Assembly: GCA_023525715.1 (NCBI GenBank)
Contig: CM042017.1
Location: forward strand, 76,894,666-76,958,665
DNA from: Cichorium intybus
Taxonomy: Eukaryota > Streptophyta > Magnoliopsida > Asterales > Asteraceae
Length of the DNA: 64,000 nt
Direction: 5' to 3'
Shown here: positions 33,720-45,252 of the stretch, one piece after another
Position numbering within the stretch: position 1 is the stretch's first letter
Layout of the letters: each line of letters opens with the position of its first letter
Made by a program: the position numbers and the translations under genes
The notes under the pieces: model-generated
The model's database searches: none
Told to the model about the DNA's origin: nothing
What the model saw: only the letters and a program-made list of their open reading frames with translations

Positions 33720-34199
33720 AAGACTAATGTTAAATCAACAACACAATCAATCACACAATGATAAGGAAAGAATGTTAAATGAACAAGGTGATATGAATAA
33801 CTTGCGTCGAATGATTTGATTAGATTGCAAGGTTTTACAGTTGGGTTTTCTATTTGGTAGTCTTACAATTGTTCGTAATCTCACCTTCTACACGGCAAGG
33901 TATCACTGATATTTATACTGAATCAGTGATACCAATAGTACATCTTTTATAGAGAATATCCTATCAGTGTACTAGCCAATAGGATAGAAGATTCATGCAA
34001 CACGTATTGTACTATACGCGTGCACACAAAAGACAAATGGACAGGCTGTGAAGTCTTTGAATCCTCCAAGCATAGCACTTCAGAGTCTTCAGACTTCGGG
34101 GTCTTCTATTTGTTTATTCACTTCGTGGTTTCATTCTTCAACAATCTTCATGAGGGGGACTTCGGATACGTCAGCACTTCATCACAAATATTCTCAACA
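33720..34199 (-). repeat. Sirevirus-like 5' LTR, remaining 480 bp
   Basis: Continues the LTR interrupted at 26154 and aligns with 12962-13441. It includes the hairpin/TATA at 33899-33933. Together with the 33-bp part it is again 513 bp. Confidence 0.9.
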
Positions 34200-34204
34200 T
34201 TGTC

Positions 34205-34540
34205 CTGCTTGTACATTGAAAGTCCAGGGTCTTGTAGTGTTCATCCGAACCTCATGACTAGCCTGAACCTGATCAGAAATGTCATTTCACTGGCTATCCC
34301 GATGTACCTAAAGAGCTCTTTTAGAAAGAACTCATGTTCTAAGGAAACAGTGGGAGTTGGGACAGTCCTGAATGAGTTCAGGATTAGCAAAGTGAAAGAA
34401 CCTTTAGTCATCACTAGGCTTAGAGCAGAAATCATATTTCTATTTCAACACTGACATAATCTTCTCTTGACCAGTAGTACTGATCACCATCATAAATAGT
34501 TATGATTAGGGTGACATACCGAATAGTGGTGATACACTTG
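34205..34540 (+). mobile_element. Element A, right-hand remainder
   Basis: Collinear with element B 30172-30510 (for example CATGACTAGCCTGAACCTGA and CTGAATGAGTTCAGGATTAG), so it continues the copy broken at 12928. Similarity stops abruptly near 34540. The rest of element A, including its 3' LTR, is missing from this window. Confidence 0.85.
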
Positions 34541-37500
34541 GATTAGACTTTTTTCCCCTTGTGTGTTGGCCGAAAATGTAGAGAGAGTGAGAGAGAAATA
34601 TTCTCTCTCTTGATTTTATATTTTATAAATGTAACATCCCATCTCTTATGCACCTTAATTGGTGTAATGGTTTATAAAACATTGTGAAACAGAAATTTGT
34701 CCTTAAAAAAACTTTTCTAAAATCTTTGAATCAAAACATAAAGCTTTTGGTCCTAACTAAACAAATGTGTTTTAAAAATATTTAACAAACTTGGGGGTTA
34801 CTAATTCATATAATCACAACCATAGTAAAGCAGTAAAACATTACAAACTAATGTCCCGTAATAAATCCACATTTCTACTAAAAAAATTCGGCATGACCTC
34901 TGGGCTATTCAGATAAATCCATACTGACTCGACTTAAGAAAAATAGGCCAAACAAAACTCTGGACATAGTTAACACTACAAAACAACTATAAGGGTATAC
35001 TGTACCATAAACCAAATGTCTCTCAATACATATCATTACTATACCGTTGTGGGATGAAACTATTCTCCAATCAATATTTATATCTATATAACCTCCAATA
35101 TCTTCTAAATCTCTGCAATCTTTTGGTCCAATGCTATCTAACTTGATCCTGAGGCACATAGCATAAAAACAATAATATGTAAGACAAATATGTCCCGTGA
35201 GATACATGAGTTTTAGACCCAACAAAGTATTAATTTAAACCAGTAGTTTTAAAAGCATATTTCTCCATTTAAGTTTATGTAAACCGACACTTGAAACCAC
35301 ACTGAAAATTTTTCCACAAAATCCTTTTGATGTCATATTGCAAATATATCACCAATCCATGAGTTTTAGACCTAAACAAGGTTATTAAACATTAGTCCAG
35401 AACAAATTTCTTCATTGTCAACATAACAAGTATGAATCTAGGATCAAGTAATGACACCCAAGAGTATGAATCAACTTTGCAAACCTAAAAGAAATCAGTG
35501 AAAATCAAGTCAACAATAAATCAACAATACGGGCTCCCCGTGCTATACACTCCTTTCCAGGGTAAGACACACCGCCCTACGGAGTCATGCCCGCGTCAAG
35601 GACCAAGGTATCATAATGCCACCTAACTACCAAGGATGACTTAAAGTATCGGAAAGCCACCAAGCTACCAAGGATGATGACCCACGTAGTGGAATGCCAC
35701 CAAACTACTAAAGGTCTATGTCAATCCGAGTAGGATGAAACAAATTCATTTCTATCTAGGCCAATATATTAAGACTTCTACTTTGTGAAGGGGGTACCAA
35801 CCCAGTAGATTCTATGTCATTAAGTCCACACTTCCAACATGAATGCATTCATCATCATAAACAAATCAACAATATCCAAATTCAACAATTCAAATCCATA
35901 AAATACACTTGACTTCATAACACGTAGTTTTGGTACATAAGCCCAACATTTAAAACTTTGAAATAAACTTGATCCAAGACTCAAAAGATTTTAAGATCAC
36001 AATGATAAATAAGTATTTCACCTTCCTTTCAAAACCAAAATATTTTACTTAGCATGGCAAGAAATTATGACTTATCAAACTTTAAGAGTCAAACACATTT
36101 CATGATCAAAACTCAATAATTTCATAAGCAAATAACACAAATTCACATATGCCTTTCGGCAAAGCATTTGTAAGATTTAACTTCTACATCAGTAAGCCAA
36201 TTTCTTGAAAACTATAAACATTTAAGCATACTTCTAAACTTGTATAAAACAAAGGATTCCGTCATCAAATCATTTAGTGTTAAAAAACTTGGTAGTTTAA
36301 GTCTTGTTGCTATGTACCTAGTTGAAAAGTCCACATGTATTCACCTCGGTTGCTAGGTTTGTCTAGCTACAAAGATCCATTGGCTCTTGAGTTCACTTGC
36401 TTTCAACATCCTTCAACCTCTATTGATTTATTAAGATGTTAGAACATATTACATAACTAAACACATAATATTTTTCTAATCATTACCGAACTTCTTCTAA
36501 CAATTATCCAATTCCATTCCATTGGTTAACATGCCTTACAAAAGCTATCCAATTTTTGCCAATTTTACCCTTTTTGTCCTATTTTGACAACTTAACCCAA
36601 AATTCATGTACAATTTTATTTAACTCAATGTTATACATCCAACAAGGTACCAATATTATTTTAAAAATGTATCAAGCTTATGGAACCTTTTAAACCACTT
36701 TTTGTTTCGACACTTTTTGATTGTTTTCTCATTTAGGCATCCTACTTTGCCTAATTGTGTTTTCTCGGGTTTTAGCATGAAACTTTAGTAACTTTATGAT
36801 TTTAACATGTTTATAAAGCAATATCAATTATTAGATGTCAAAACATCTTTCGTTTCGCTTTTTTATTCTATTTTGCCAAATTTGCCGTTAAAATTATAAA
36901 AATAAAAATTATTTTTAACGATCATACTTTTTACATATTTTGTTGCCAAAACCACCCAGCAACACATAAACGTCGATATAAATTCATTACATAATCATAC
37001 GGTCTCGTATTGGCTAAAATGGTAACTTTTTAGTTCTACCGCAACAATTTTGATCCATTTTTAAACTAACCAAAACACCTTCTTTCTTGACCCAAACTTG
37101 GTTATTTCTTTTAATCTAGTATAAGTACATGACAAGGAATCATAGTATTAAAGTCTTGGGGGGGGGGGTCAATTCTCAAACTCTATTTATTAGGCCAAAA
37201 ACGGCCATTTAACTAAAAATAGTCTAATTATAGTCTTTTTATAGTCAAATGGTGTTTTACATAGTGTTTAACAAATTGCTTGGCTTTCCAATTCAATGTT
37301 ACCATCTTGTAGTGTAAGCATGTTCCATAAATCATACTTTACTAGCTTCTTAATCACAAGCATCAATTTCAATTCTTGTCCCATTTAGACTTTTATTAGA
37401 AGTCAAATTTGTTTGTTATTTTGTCATTTGATTATCATCAAGCTAACTAGCTTCATTTTCTTGATTCTTTAGTGTTTCTAGTTCTATACTAATAACATTT

Positions 37501-38039
37501 CATAAGTTTAAACCCACTTTCAAGATATCTCAAATATAATCCAAGTAATTTCATAGTTGCATTCTATGTTTGACTATTATAAAAAGTCAAAGCTGTCAAG
37601 AATTTGATCACCAAATTTACATGCTTAGTCATATTATGATTCCAACTTGACAATTAGATGTAACTCATTGTCTCAAACAAATTTCTAACATGTACTTTCA
37701 AGTTCTTAATTGTATAACATACATATATACACTTGATTCTCCTTTGGTTTAAGAACTCATGATAAATACTCCATATATTATAACTTTGTTAACCATGTGT
37801 TCCCAACCTCGAATTATCAACAACCACATATAATCATAACACAAAAATTCAGCTTTGAACATGGTTAGTTCGTACATCATACTTGATTCTTAGAGGTTCT
37901 TGAACTTATTCCTCAATGTATTTTATAACCAACACCAAAGTGTGCATCACACGTGATTGCATCACGTCCAAAGAGGACGGTCTACGTTTGTACGCTTTAC
38001 AAAATGATTGGTTGAAAATTGTTTTCACGGTTGTTACTA
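34541..38039 (+). other. LTR-like repetitive tract, probably Ty3/Gypsy-derived
   Basis: From 34630 the sequence begins TGTAACATCCCATC, a start typical of Ty3/Gypsy LTRs in plants. The tract that follows is long, AT-rich and non-coding. Before it, 34560-34615 contains GA/CT-rich sequence. A tandem repeat lies at 35520-35720. I could not find a matching second LTR, a PBS or an end, so a solo LTR or a truncated element is the best guess. Confidence 0.4.
35520..35720. repeat. Degenerate tandem repeat with GCCACC..CTACCAAGGATGA
   Basis: At least three units of about 45-50 bp, each with GCCACC(T/A)A(A/G)CTAC and (C/T)AAGGATGA or close variants. An analogous repeat (CCACTAAGGCA and CCATCGGTAGTA) occurs at 56020-56210 in another LTR-like tract. 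Confidence 0.6.
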
Positions 38040-38375
38040 TTTTGTGGGTTCCTATCAGATTATAATATCGTAATCGGACCGTACCGATACCAATACCGAA
38101 AGTACCTAAAATGAAATGACCTAAAAGTGAATACAGAATAACAAACAATTGTATAGGGTACAATATTGGTTTAGTTCAGATACGGTTCGTGAAAGCAGTT
38201 TACTTTAAACTTAGAAACGAGAAAAGTATCGGAACTAGACCTAACCGATACCAGTACCGAAACCGAAACATCCCAAAAATAAGAACTGAATATAAAACTG
38301 AAGTATAGGATACGCTACCAATTCAGTACCGATATCGGTCCGGTTCGTATCATCAATATTTTTGCTCATGCTATA
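37925..38375. repeat. Dispersed repeat plus ACCGATACCGA-rich inverted tract
   Basis: 37930-38060 (CACACGTGATTGCATCACGTC...GATTGG...GGGTTCCTATC) resembles 52315-52435. 38060-38350 is rich in ACCGATACC/CCGAAACCG words in an imperfect inverted arrangement, such as ATCGGACCGTACCGATAC and its approximate complement near 38315. Probably an old MITE-type element; boundaries are not clear. Confidence 0.4.
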
Positions 38376-38462
38376 TATAAGAATTCAAAATGGCCGATAA
38401 ATTTAGAAACTTTTTTCAAAATATATTTTTCCAAACTACAACACAAACATCTATTAGCCTTA

Positions 38463-40127
38463 GGCTGTGGGGTGTGCCCACAATGCACCGGGTGTGTCCC
38501 TGCCACCTAGGCGAGGAGAACGCGAGCTACACCCACCCCCCCCCCCCGGCGTTCTGGAGATGGCGTGTTCCAGGGATGTCTCGTGGGAGACGCGTCGAGA
38601 CGGCAAGGAAACGGTCAATTGACCGTTGGGACTAGCCGTTGGCAAAAAAAAATTAAATTGCCAAAAATCCTCTATAAATACCATTTAAATCATACACTTT
38701 TTTACACACAATTCTCTCTACTTTCTATACATTTTACATCCAAAATTCTACACACAACATTTACACGAAATGTAAAACGATCCAAACACTCCACCACCAA
38801 ACCAAAATCCTTTTCGATTAGGCGAATATTATGCTAATTATTCGCCTAATTGTACGTTTACGAGCCTACTTACGGGTTCATCACCACCGACCCAATATCC
38901 ATACCCACCACCACCAAATGAATATCCATACCCACCACCACCAAACCAATATCCATACCCACCACCTTACCAATACCCACCGTTTCCACAACCGTCACAA
39001 CCCTTTCCATCACCACCACTTGTGCAATCACCACCAATTCCATCACCAGCACCACAAGCATCCCCCAAAGGGATTGTGATGGAACCTAACCACCACCCGA
39101 GTCTTCATCACGGAAAAAAAAAGTCTTCCCGAAACAACACAAGGAACACCCAAGATACAAAAGTTCATTGGACACCGGATGAGGAAGTGGCGTTGGTGAA
39201 GGCTTGGATCGCCATTTCTGGTGATTCCGCACAAGAAAATAGTCAAACTTCTAATGGGATGTGGGAGCGGTTTGGCTCATTACCACGAACCTATGGGCCG
39301 GGGAGTTTACCGAAATAACGACGGGCTCACCGGTAAATGAAGGAAACTTCGCCACGATGGTACCAAGTTTAATGCGATCTTCAACAACTTGGTAAACCTT
39401 CACCAAAGCGGCAAAAATCAATTCAGCACTTTCAATGCCGTGAAACCTTTTGCCCATTTACAAGCTTGGGACGTCATGACAATTGGTCCAAAATGGGCGC
39501 TTGTTCCTTCCTCGGCATCAGATTCTAGTTCGGGATCCAAACGTGTGAGGGTCACGGAATCGTACGATTACGCTTCTGATGCTCGAGACCCAATTGACCT
39601 CGACGATGACGCTCCATTGAAAGACCCATCAACACGCTCGATCAGTCACAACCGAGCGAAACGAGCCGCCTCCTCCTCGTCATCCAAAGAAAAAGTCGAG
39701 GACAAGGTCGATGCTCTCGTTGAACAATTTAACCACTTCAACGAGATTCAACAAACATGGTTGGATTTCCAAGTTTTGCGCGAATCAGGCGAGAGATTTG
39801 TGGGACATGACCTCGAGGCACTCAAAGCGATAAAAAAAATTAGGAAAAAATATTTAGATGAGTAGTTTGTTTTTTAAAATTAATGTAATGTTTTTTATTC
39901 TAATTTAATGTAATGTCTTTTTATTTTAATTTTAATATTATGTTTTTAAATTAATTAAATGTTTTCTTTTAATTAAAAAAACAAAAATTAAATGATGACG
40001 TGGAAATTAAAATGAGTCTTGGGTTGTCTTGCATTTCCTAGTGTGTGTTATTAAGTTGTCATTGTGACGTGTCGCTGATGTAACGACTGTCATAGGATGT
40101 CATGGTTGTCTTGCACATCCCATAGCC
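38463..40127 (+). mobile_element. Harbinger-like element carrying only the Myb/SANT ORF
   Basis: The termini are inverted: (TTA)GGCTGTGGGGTGTGCCC on the left and GTCTTGCACATCCCATAGCC(TAA) on the right, with TTA/TAA at the borders as expected for PIF/Harbinger, although an exact 3-bp TSD is not resolved. The interior has a promoter-like CTCTATAAATACC (about 38669) and a decayed ORF1 (Myb/SANT) gene. The transposase gene is absent from the 1.67 kb, so it is a non-autonomous derivative. Confidence 0.7.
38770..39865 (+). pseudogene. Harbinger ORF1-like Myb/SANT protein, decayed
   Basis: Reading from an ATG at 38770 (followed at once by TAA), the frame gives a Pro/Tyr-rich N-terminus with repeated PYPPPPN units (about 38885-38975). 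A trihelix/SANT-like start follows, VHWTPDEEVALVKAWIAIS (about 39163-39219). A frameshift near 39265 and an in-frame TGA near 39334 interrupt the linker. The C-terminal part (39389-39865) is open and contains SSGSKRVR, DPIDLDDD, NRAKRAAS and a Glu/Lys-rich helix, like the NAM-associated domain. In Harbinger systems such proteins bind DNA with the transposase. Relatives are often mislabelled glutathione S-transferase T3-like in Asteraceae annotations. Not functional here. Confidence 0.75.
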
Positions 40128-40130
40128 TAA

Positions 40131-41964
40131 GAGAAACAAATTTAAAAAAAAAAACAAAAAGAAAAGCGGTTTTTTTAATTTGCTTGTGTATTTTTTCGTC
40201 ACTCTATATATGTATATGTTATAAAAAAAAGTTTATTTTTGGCTTTTATTTTATTCATGAATCACTTAAACCTTAGGTAGAGGTTCATATGAGACCAAGG
40301 GAATTTTGTGAGATAAGGAGACCAACTTTCAGCCTTTGATCAAAATTGATCTTGCGGTTAAAAAAGAAACGTGATTAGGGTTGATTAAGGTGCCTAATTA
40401 GACGATTAGGGACTGTTTAGTCATTTTTACTCTTCAGATTTATATCCTCTAATCACATCACATATTCACTCATAAGATCTGTATCTTCTAATCGGTCAAG
40501 TTCTTATTGAAATAATTTCAGCAAATCAATCATCAAGATGTTTAACGTATTCGTTCGTCAGATCTTGTTTCAATTTGGTCAAAATTTTAATTGATGAATA
40601 TTAGAACAATCAGGCAGCACTTCATATCCTATTTATCAAGATTCATCGGCAATCGATGAGATCGATAATAAACTGTCATCAAGTTAATCAGTTTCAAGCT
40701 TCAATTTCTATAGATGAGATCGTTTTCAACAATATGATGCTTTGATTTCAGCAGTCAATCATCTATTCCGAGGTTTGTTTTTTATTGTTCATTCAAGCTA
40801 TATGAGTTCAATATGGATGATTCAGAGATTAATCACTAAAAATAAAACCAATCAGATTTCCAATGTAAGTTGTAATCGACATTTTGATTTTTTTATTTCT
40901 ATTCGTTCTAACCTAGTATGTGATAACTATGGTTGTTTTATGATTATTTTTCTTATGAATGCAAATAATTTTGATCAACATGTTATTCGTTCTTCCTTTT
41001 ATTACCTTATATGTCGCATTCTCCTAAACTATACATGCACTCCACTTATTTGAAAAAAGTCCTGAATGTACAAAGAGTCTGATGTATCACTCCCTCCTTC
41101 CTATGACTAATGTCCTTTTTAAGAATAGGAGTATACTTTCAATATATGAGTCACAATTGGTGTTTAATAATGCAATATTGTCTACTCTTATTAAGTTTAC
41201 CACAAATTTGTTAAAATATGTATTCTTCTTCAAACACAAAATGTTGGAGATATATTTTTAGCATAGTTTTGTTTGAATATGTTCTTGCTAACTTGCAGGA
41301 AGGGTTTGTATTAATGAAAGTATTGGTTAATCTTACATCTGCTTTTAAAACATGATCCTTACCATAGTTTTGATCTTTTTTTCTTCAAACACAAAAGGTT
41401 AGAGATGTTACTTTTATTAATAAGGATTACTCTTATTAATATGCAATAAAAGGGTTAAGGGGTCACACTGAATAAGATATTATTTGCTTCAAACTATTTT
41501 TTATCAGTGTTTACATTGTGTGTTGTATGATTAATCACATTACATGGTACATTTATCTAATGTGTGATCAATTACATCACTATAACATGTTGACTTCAAT
41601 TTCACATCTTTGATTGTTTAATCTATACTTGATTCTAACAATTCTTTCATCTTTGGTTGCAGAGATGTTACTTTTATTATTAAGGATTACTCTAATTATT
41701 ACGGTGTTTTGTTTAAAAATATGCAACACGTATATATACATATTTACATGCATATGTGCATCTCGAAAAAAACAACTTTTTTCAACGAATACTCTAAGCT
41801 TAGTGAATGTGTATGTTTGATATTTTTAAAATCTCAACGATAAAAATATTAAGTTCTCAAACAACATCAAAAGCATAATAAATTTTATAAAAGATAAAAA
41901 AGTTAATATCATTAATATAGTCAATACTGATAATGGTAAATGCGAATATTTATAATTTAATCAA
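40131..41964. other. Intergenic, no gene seen
   Basis: No exon or complete element could be defined. A 45-bp direct repeat (AGAGATGTTACTTTTATTA...AAGGATTACTC) occurs at about 41402-41443 and 41661-41703. Short open frames here lack coding character. Confidence 0.45.
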
Positions 41965-42880
41965 GGAAAATTTTCAATAAAGTCACATTATTTTGGGCTA
42001 GTTTATGATAAAATCTCAAAATATATTTTTACACAAAAGACATGATACCAGCTAACATATTCAATTAAGTCATTTCTTCCGATTACCATGTTTCCTAAAC
42101 TGGAAATCTCCAGTAAAGTCTCATTTTTTGGGCCGAATTATGAAATAGTTTCAAAGTTAAATTTGTTTATACAAAAGGACAGGATAACGACTAAAATATT
42201 CAATGTTGGCACGAATTGTATTTGTCCAAAATATATAAGAAACCTACCCAATAGAAATTAATGCTTAATATTAACATCCAAATGTTTTCGAATCACTTAT
42301 AAACAAAAACATGTTCTTGAAAAATAATATCCAAAACTCAAGAGTGGGAACGTGAGCCATCGAATGTGGTTTTATCAATTCGAATTGGAAGAGTTGGCTA
42401 CAATCATGTACTTATAGATTACGCAGGACTGCGGGAGCGAGAGTCGGCGTGGGAGACAAAATCGTTGATGTGTAACCAGCTCTTCTTATTCGAATTGATA
42501 AAATCAAACTCGACGGCTTAATTCCCCACTCCCGAGTTTTGATAAGGTATATTAATTTTTAAGAACGCATTTTTGTTTATAAGTGATTTTAGAGTAGTTG
42601 GATGTTAATACATGATCTTATATTCGACTGTCATCTCCTTTTAAACTTATGTCCACTGTCGGCAAGCCATGATTACTCTTAGTGATATTTGACTTTCAAT
42701 GTTTTAGTTTCATCAATACTAAACAATGTTGGGTACTGTTGTTATATATTTTGGACAAATGCAATTTATGTCAACATTGAATATGTTTGCTGGTATTATG
42801 TCATTTTGTGTAAAAAATTTAATTTTGAGACATTTATATAAACTAACCCAAAATTATGAGATTTTAGTAAATATCTCTAA
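41965..42880. mobile_element. Foldback (long-TIR) element, about 0.9 kb
   Basis: The two halves are inverted copies over most of their length. The outer arms pair TTTTGGGCTAGTTTATGATA with the complement of AAACTAACCCAAAATTATG. An inner arm pair contains ATATTCAATGTTGGCAC and CAAAATATATAAG with their complements near 42750. Near the centre ATCAATTCGAATTGGAAGAG pairs with CTCTTCTTATTCGAATTGAT. Only about 80 central bases are unpaired. The left arm also has a second copy of the terminal motif near 42105. No ORF of note. TSDs are unclear. Confidence 0.7.
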
Positions 42881-43397
42881 TATAGAAAACATGATAAACA
42901 GAAAAAATAGTTGAATTGAATATAAGGCTAAAAAAATACTTTTAATACTTTTTTATTAATCAAAATAATGAGAATTGTAGATTTCCCATTTAATCAACAT
43001 ATAATAATCAAAATAATTAAGTATTTATTATATGTTATTTACCCCACAAATTTCCAATTAAAAAAAAAAGTATTTATATGAACACCGATAGATAACAACT
43101 AAACAAAGTCAAATATGTATATTAAGTTAATTATTCAACAAATACATGGAAAAGTGAAAAGGGAAATTTATTTTTTAAAAGCATCGAAAGTCAAATTACA
43201 AATAAAAAAGGGGGCAGGAGAGACAAACATGCCCAATGGAACAAATTTCAAATTCAGCTTTGTCCTTTTTCTATTTCCAGTCGACAGATGTAAAGCCTTG
43301 TACCATTTCATTTTTCTTTTACTCATGCTGTCTACTTTAATCAATATAAAATAATATTTCAAATATGAAAGGCACCCATGTTTGCATCTAACATATT

Positions 43398-44065
43398 TAG
43401 ACCTGTTAAACGTGTCGTGTCGTGTCGATTTCGTATCGTGTCAAAACATTAAACGGGTTGAAAGTGCTCGACCCTAACCCAACCCGTTTAATAATCGTGT
43501 CGTGTTGTGTCAACCCGTTTATTTTCGTGTCGAGTTTCGGGTTTGAGGTTTAGACCTTGTAAATATATCATGTCGCTTTTTGAGTTGAAACACTAAGTAT
43601 GTTGAAAGTATAGGAGTTTGAGGCGAAAAGGAAAACATTAAAAACTAGTAATAGAAACATTTACACTAAGTTTATAGAGCAACGTTAAAAGATTAGGAGT
43701 CGGTGAGATGAATGACGAGGTTGCGAGGAGGAGAGAGAGGCCGAGTCAAATGAATTCATGACCTAGGTGGCTAAAAGACTTCCACATTATAAAACACGTC
43801 AATCAGAAGTTTTTCTTTTAAATATGGTATTGGTGTTTTGACCTGTCCAATTTACATAATTAGAAAAACTTGAATATAAATAAACGGGTCATTTTCGAGT
43901 CATATTCGAGTTGAAAGTTTCAACCCTGACCTTACCCTTTTAATTATCGTGTCGTGTCGTGTCAATCCGTTTAATTAAACGGGTTGAAATCTCTTACCCA
44001 AACCCGTTTATTTCGTATCGAGTTCGTGTCGGGTTGTCGTGTCGTGTCAGGTTTTGCCACCTGTA
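43398..44065. mobile_element. hAT-type MITE, 668 bp, 8-bp TSD
   Basis: Perfect 8-bp TSD AACATATT (43390-43397 and 44066-44073). Ends TAGACCTGTTAAAC and, complementing, TACAGGTGGCAAAAC are inverted. The subterminal parts are dense in GTGTCGTGTCGTG and AACCCGTTTA words in both orientations. No ORF. The 8-bp TSD and multiple subterminal motifs fit the hAT superfamily. Confidence 0.8.
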
Positions 44066-44645
44066 AACATATTATTGTAATTATTTATAGCTAATTGTAA
44101 TAAAAATTATTATCGAATTTGGAATTACAAAAATCAGCTATTAGTTTGACCATTTTATAACAAAAGATTACAAGAAAATAAATTCCAAACTTATTCCAAG
44201 ATCCTCACATTGTTGGTTTTTGTTGATTTAATTGTATATGGAAGCCTTGTTAACGTGATTATTTGTTAAATTGATCGTCAACAGAGTGGGTGATCTAGGA
44301 TGGATCGCTTTTTAAAATATAGTGAATTAATTCATATAAACAATCGATCACATGAAATATTCAAATTCATAAAAAACGTTATAATTATATATTGTAATCC
44401 CTAAAAAAATTGATAACACACGATACAGAAAGCAGCACATTTTATCGAAAAACCTCGGTTAGTATTAAAAACATCATTGTCCAGATGAAAATATATCAAA
44501 GTTATATTGTTGTTCTAGGAAAATGTCTTGCAAGGTAATGAACTTTATTGTAAGTATACATTTAGTCATTTATTTTTTTTACACATATGACAATTATAGT
44601 TTTCGTTTTGTACATATTTAGTCGCTTATATTTTTTTGTACACAT

Positions 44646-45137
44646 TGTTATGAATAAATTATATCGACAATAAAATAAAATAATAATACGATAAAGAAAA
44701 ATAAATGTGGACACAAGGATTTAACGTGGAAAAACCCTTTCGGGAAAAAAAAAACCACGGGCACAACCGATGATGATCACTATATGAGGAAAAATGAGGA
44801 GGTTACAAGGTTTGGAACTGAAAAATATATATCTCTCTTTTCTTTTAATACACAGTCTCACAAAATATTTCTATGTATATATAACACTCAATTTAAATGA
44901 ATGTTTTTGGACGAATTCGATTGAACTATAAACATCCCTTTATATAGGGATGAACAGCCGTAACATTTCCGTAAATGTTGAAAATGAATTGCGTGCGCCG
45001 AATTGCCGTAATTGAAAAGTCATTGGTCAAAAGTTTCCACGTGCAAGATTGCAATTTGAATTTGATTACATGAATTTGATTACTATGCCCCACATGAATT
45101 ATTTCATTTGTCTTCTGCTTTTGAAGGCAATAATTCA
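44646..45137 (-). repeat. Tork-like element 3' LTR
   Basis: Contains a TATA box within a short palindrome, CATCCC-TATATAAA-GGGATG on the minus strand (44952-44933). Differs from the other LTR by only a few bases and short indels. Confidence 0.92.
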
Positions 45138-45252
45138 CAATCTCCACCTTGACTTTAAAAGCAATAAGTAATCAAACAACTCCACCTTGAGACAAATTTC
45201 CATTTGTAGAACTCCTCATTTTAAAATCATCGTGTGCCGACAATCCTTGGAA

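Larger units (their letters stand above)
12929..34199 (-). mobile_element. Sirevirus-like Copia element with extra 3' ORF
   Basis: Flanked by a perfect 5-bp TSD, TTGTC (12924-12928 and 34200-34204). LTRs are 513 bp (left 12929-13441; right 26122-26154 plus 33720-34199, divided by element B). After removing B the element is about 13.7 kb. On the minus strand the order is 5' LTR, PBS, gag, long linker, protease, integrase, RT, RNase H, spacer, long extra ORF, polypurine tract, 3' LTR. Gag-protease-integrase-RT order identifies Copia. The large size and the additional ORF after RNase H fit the Sirevirus (SIRE/Maximus) lineage. About 17 differences between the LTRs, counted by eye, suggest moderate age. 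Confidence 0.9.

Noticed and set aside
38530..38546. C run, and the G run at about 37158, as sequence gaps
   Set aside because: Homopolymers could be sequencing artefacts, but nothing in the flanks shows an assembly break.
38390..38837. Short ORFs at the start of the Harbinger-like element
   Set aside because: They overlap the terminal inverted repeat and promoter region and are out of frame with the Myb/SANT ORF.
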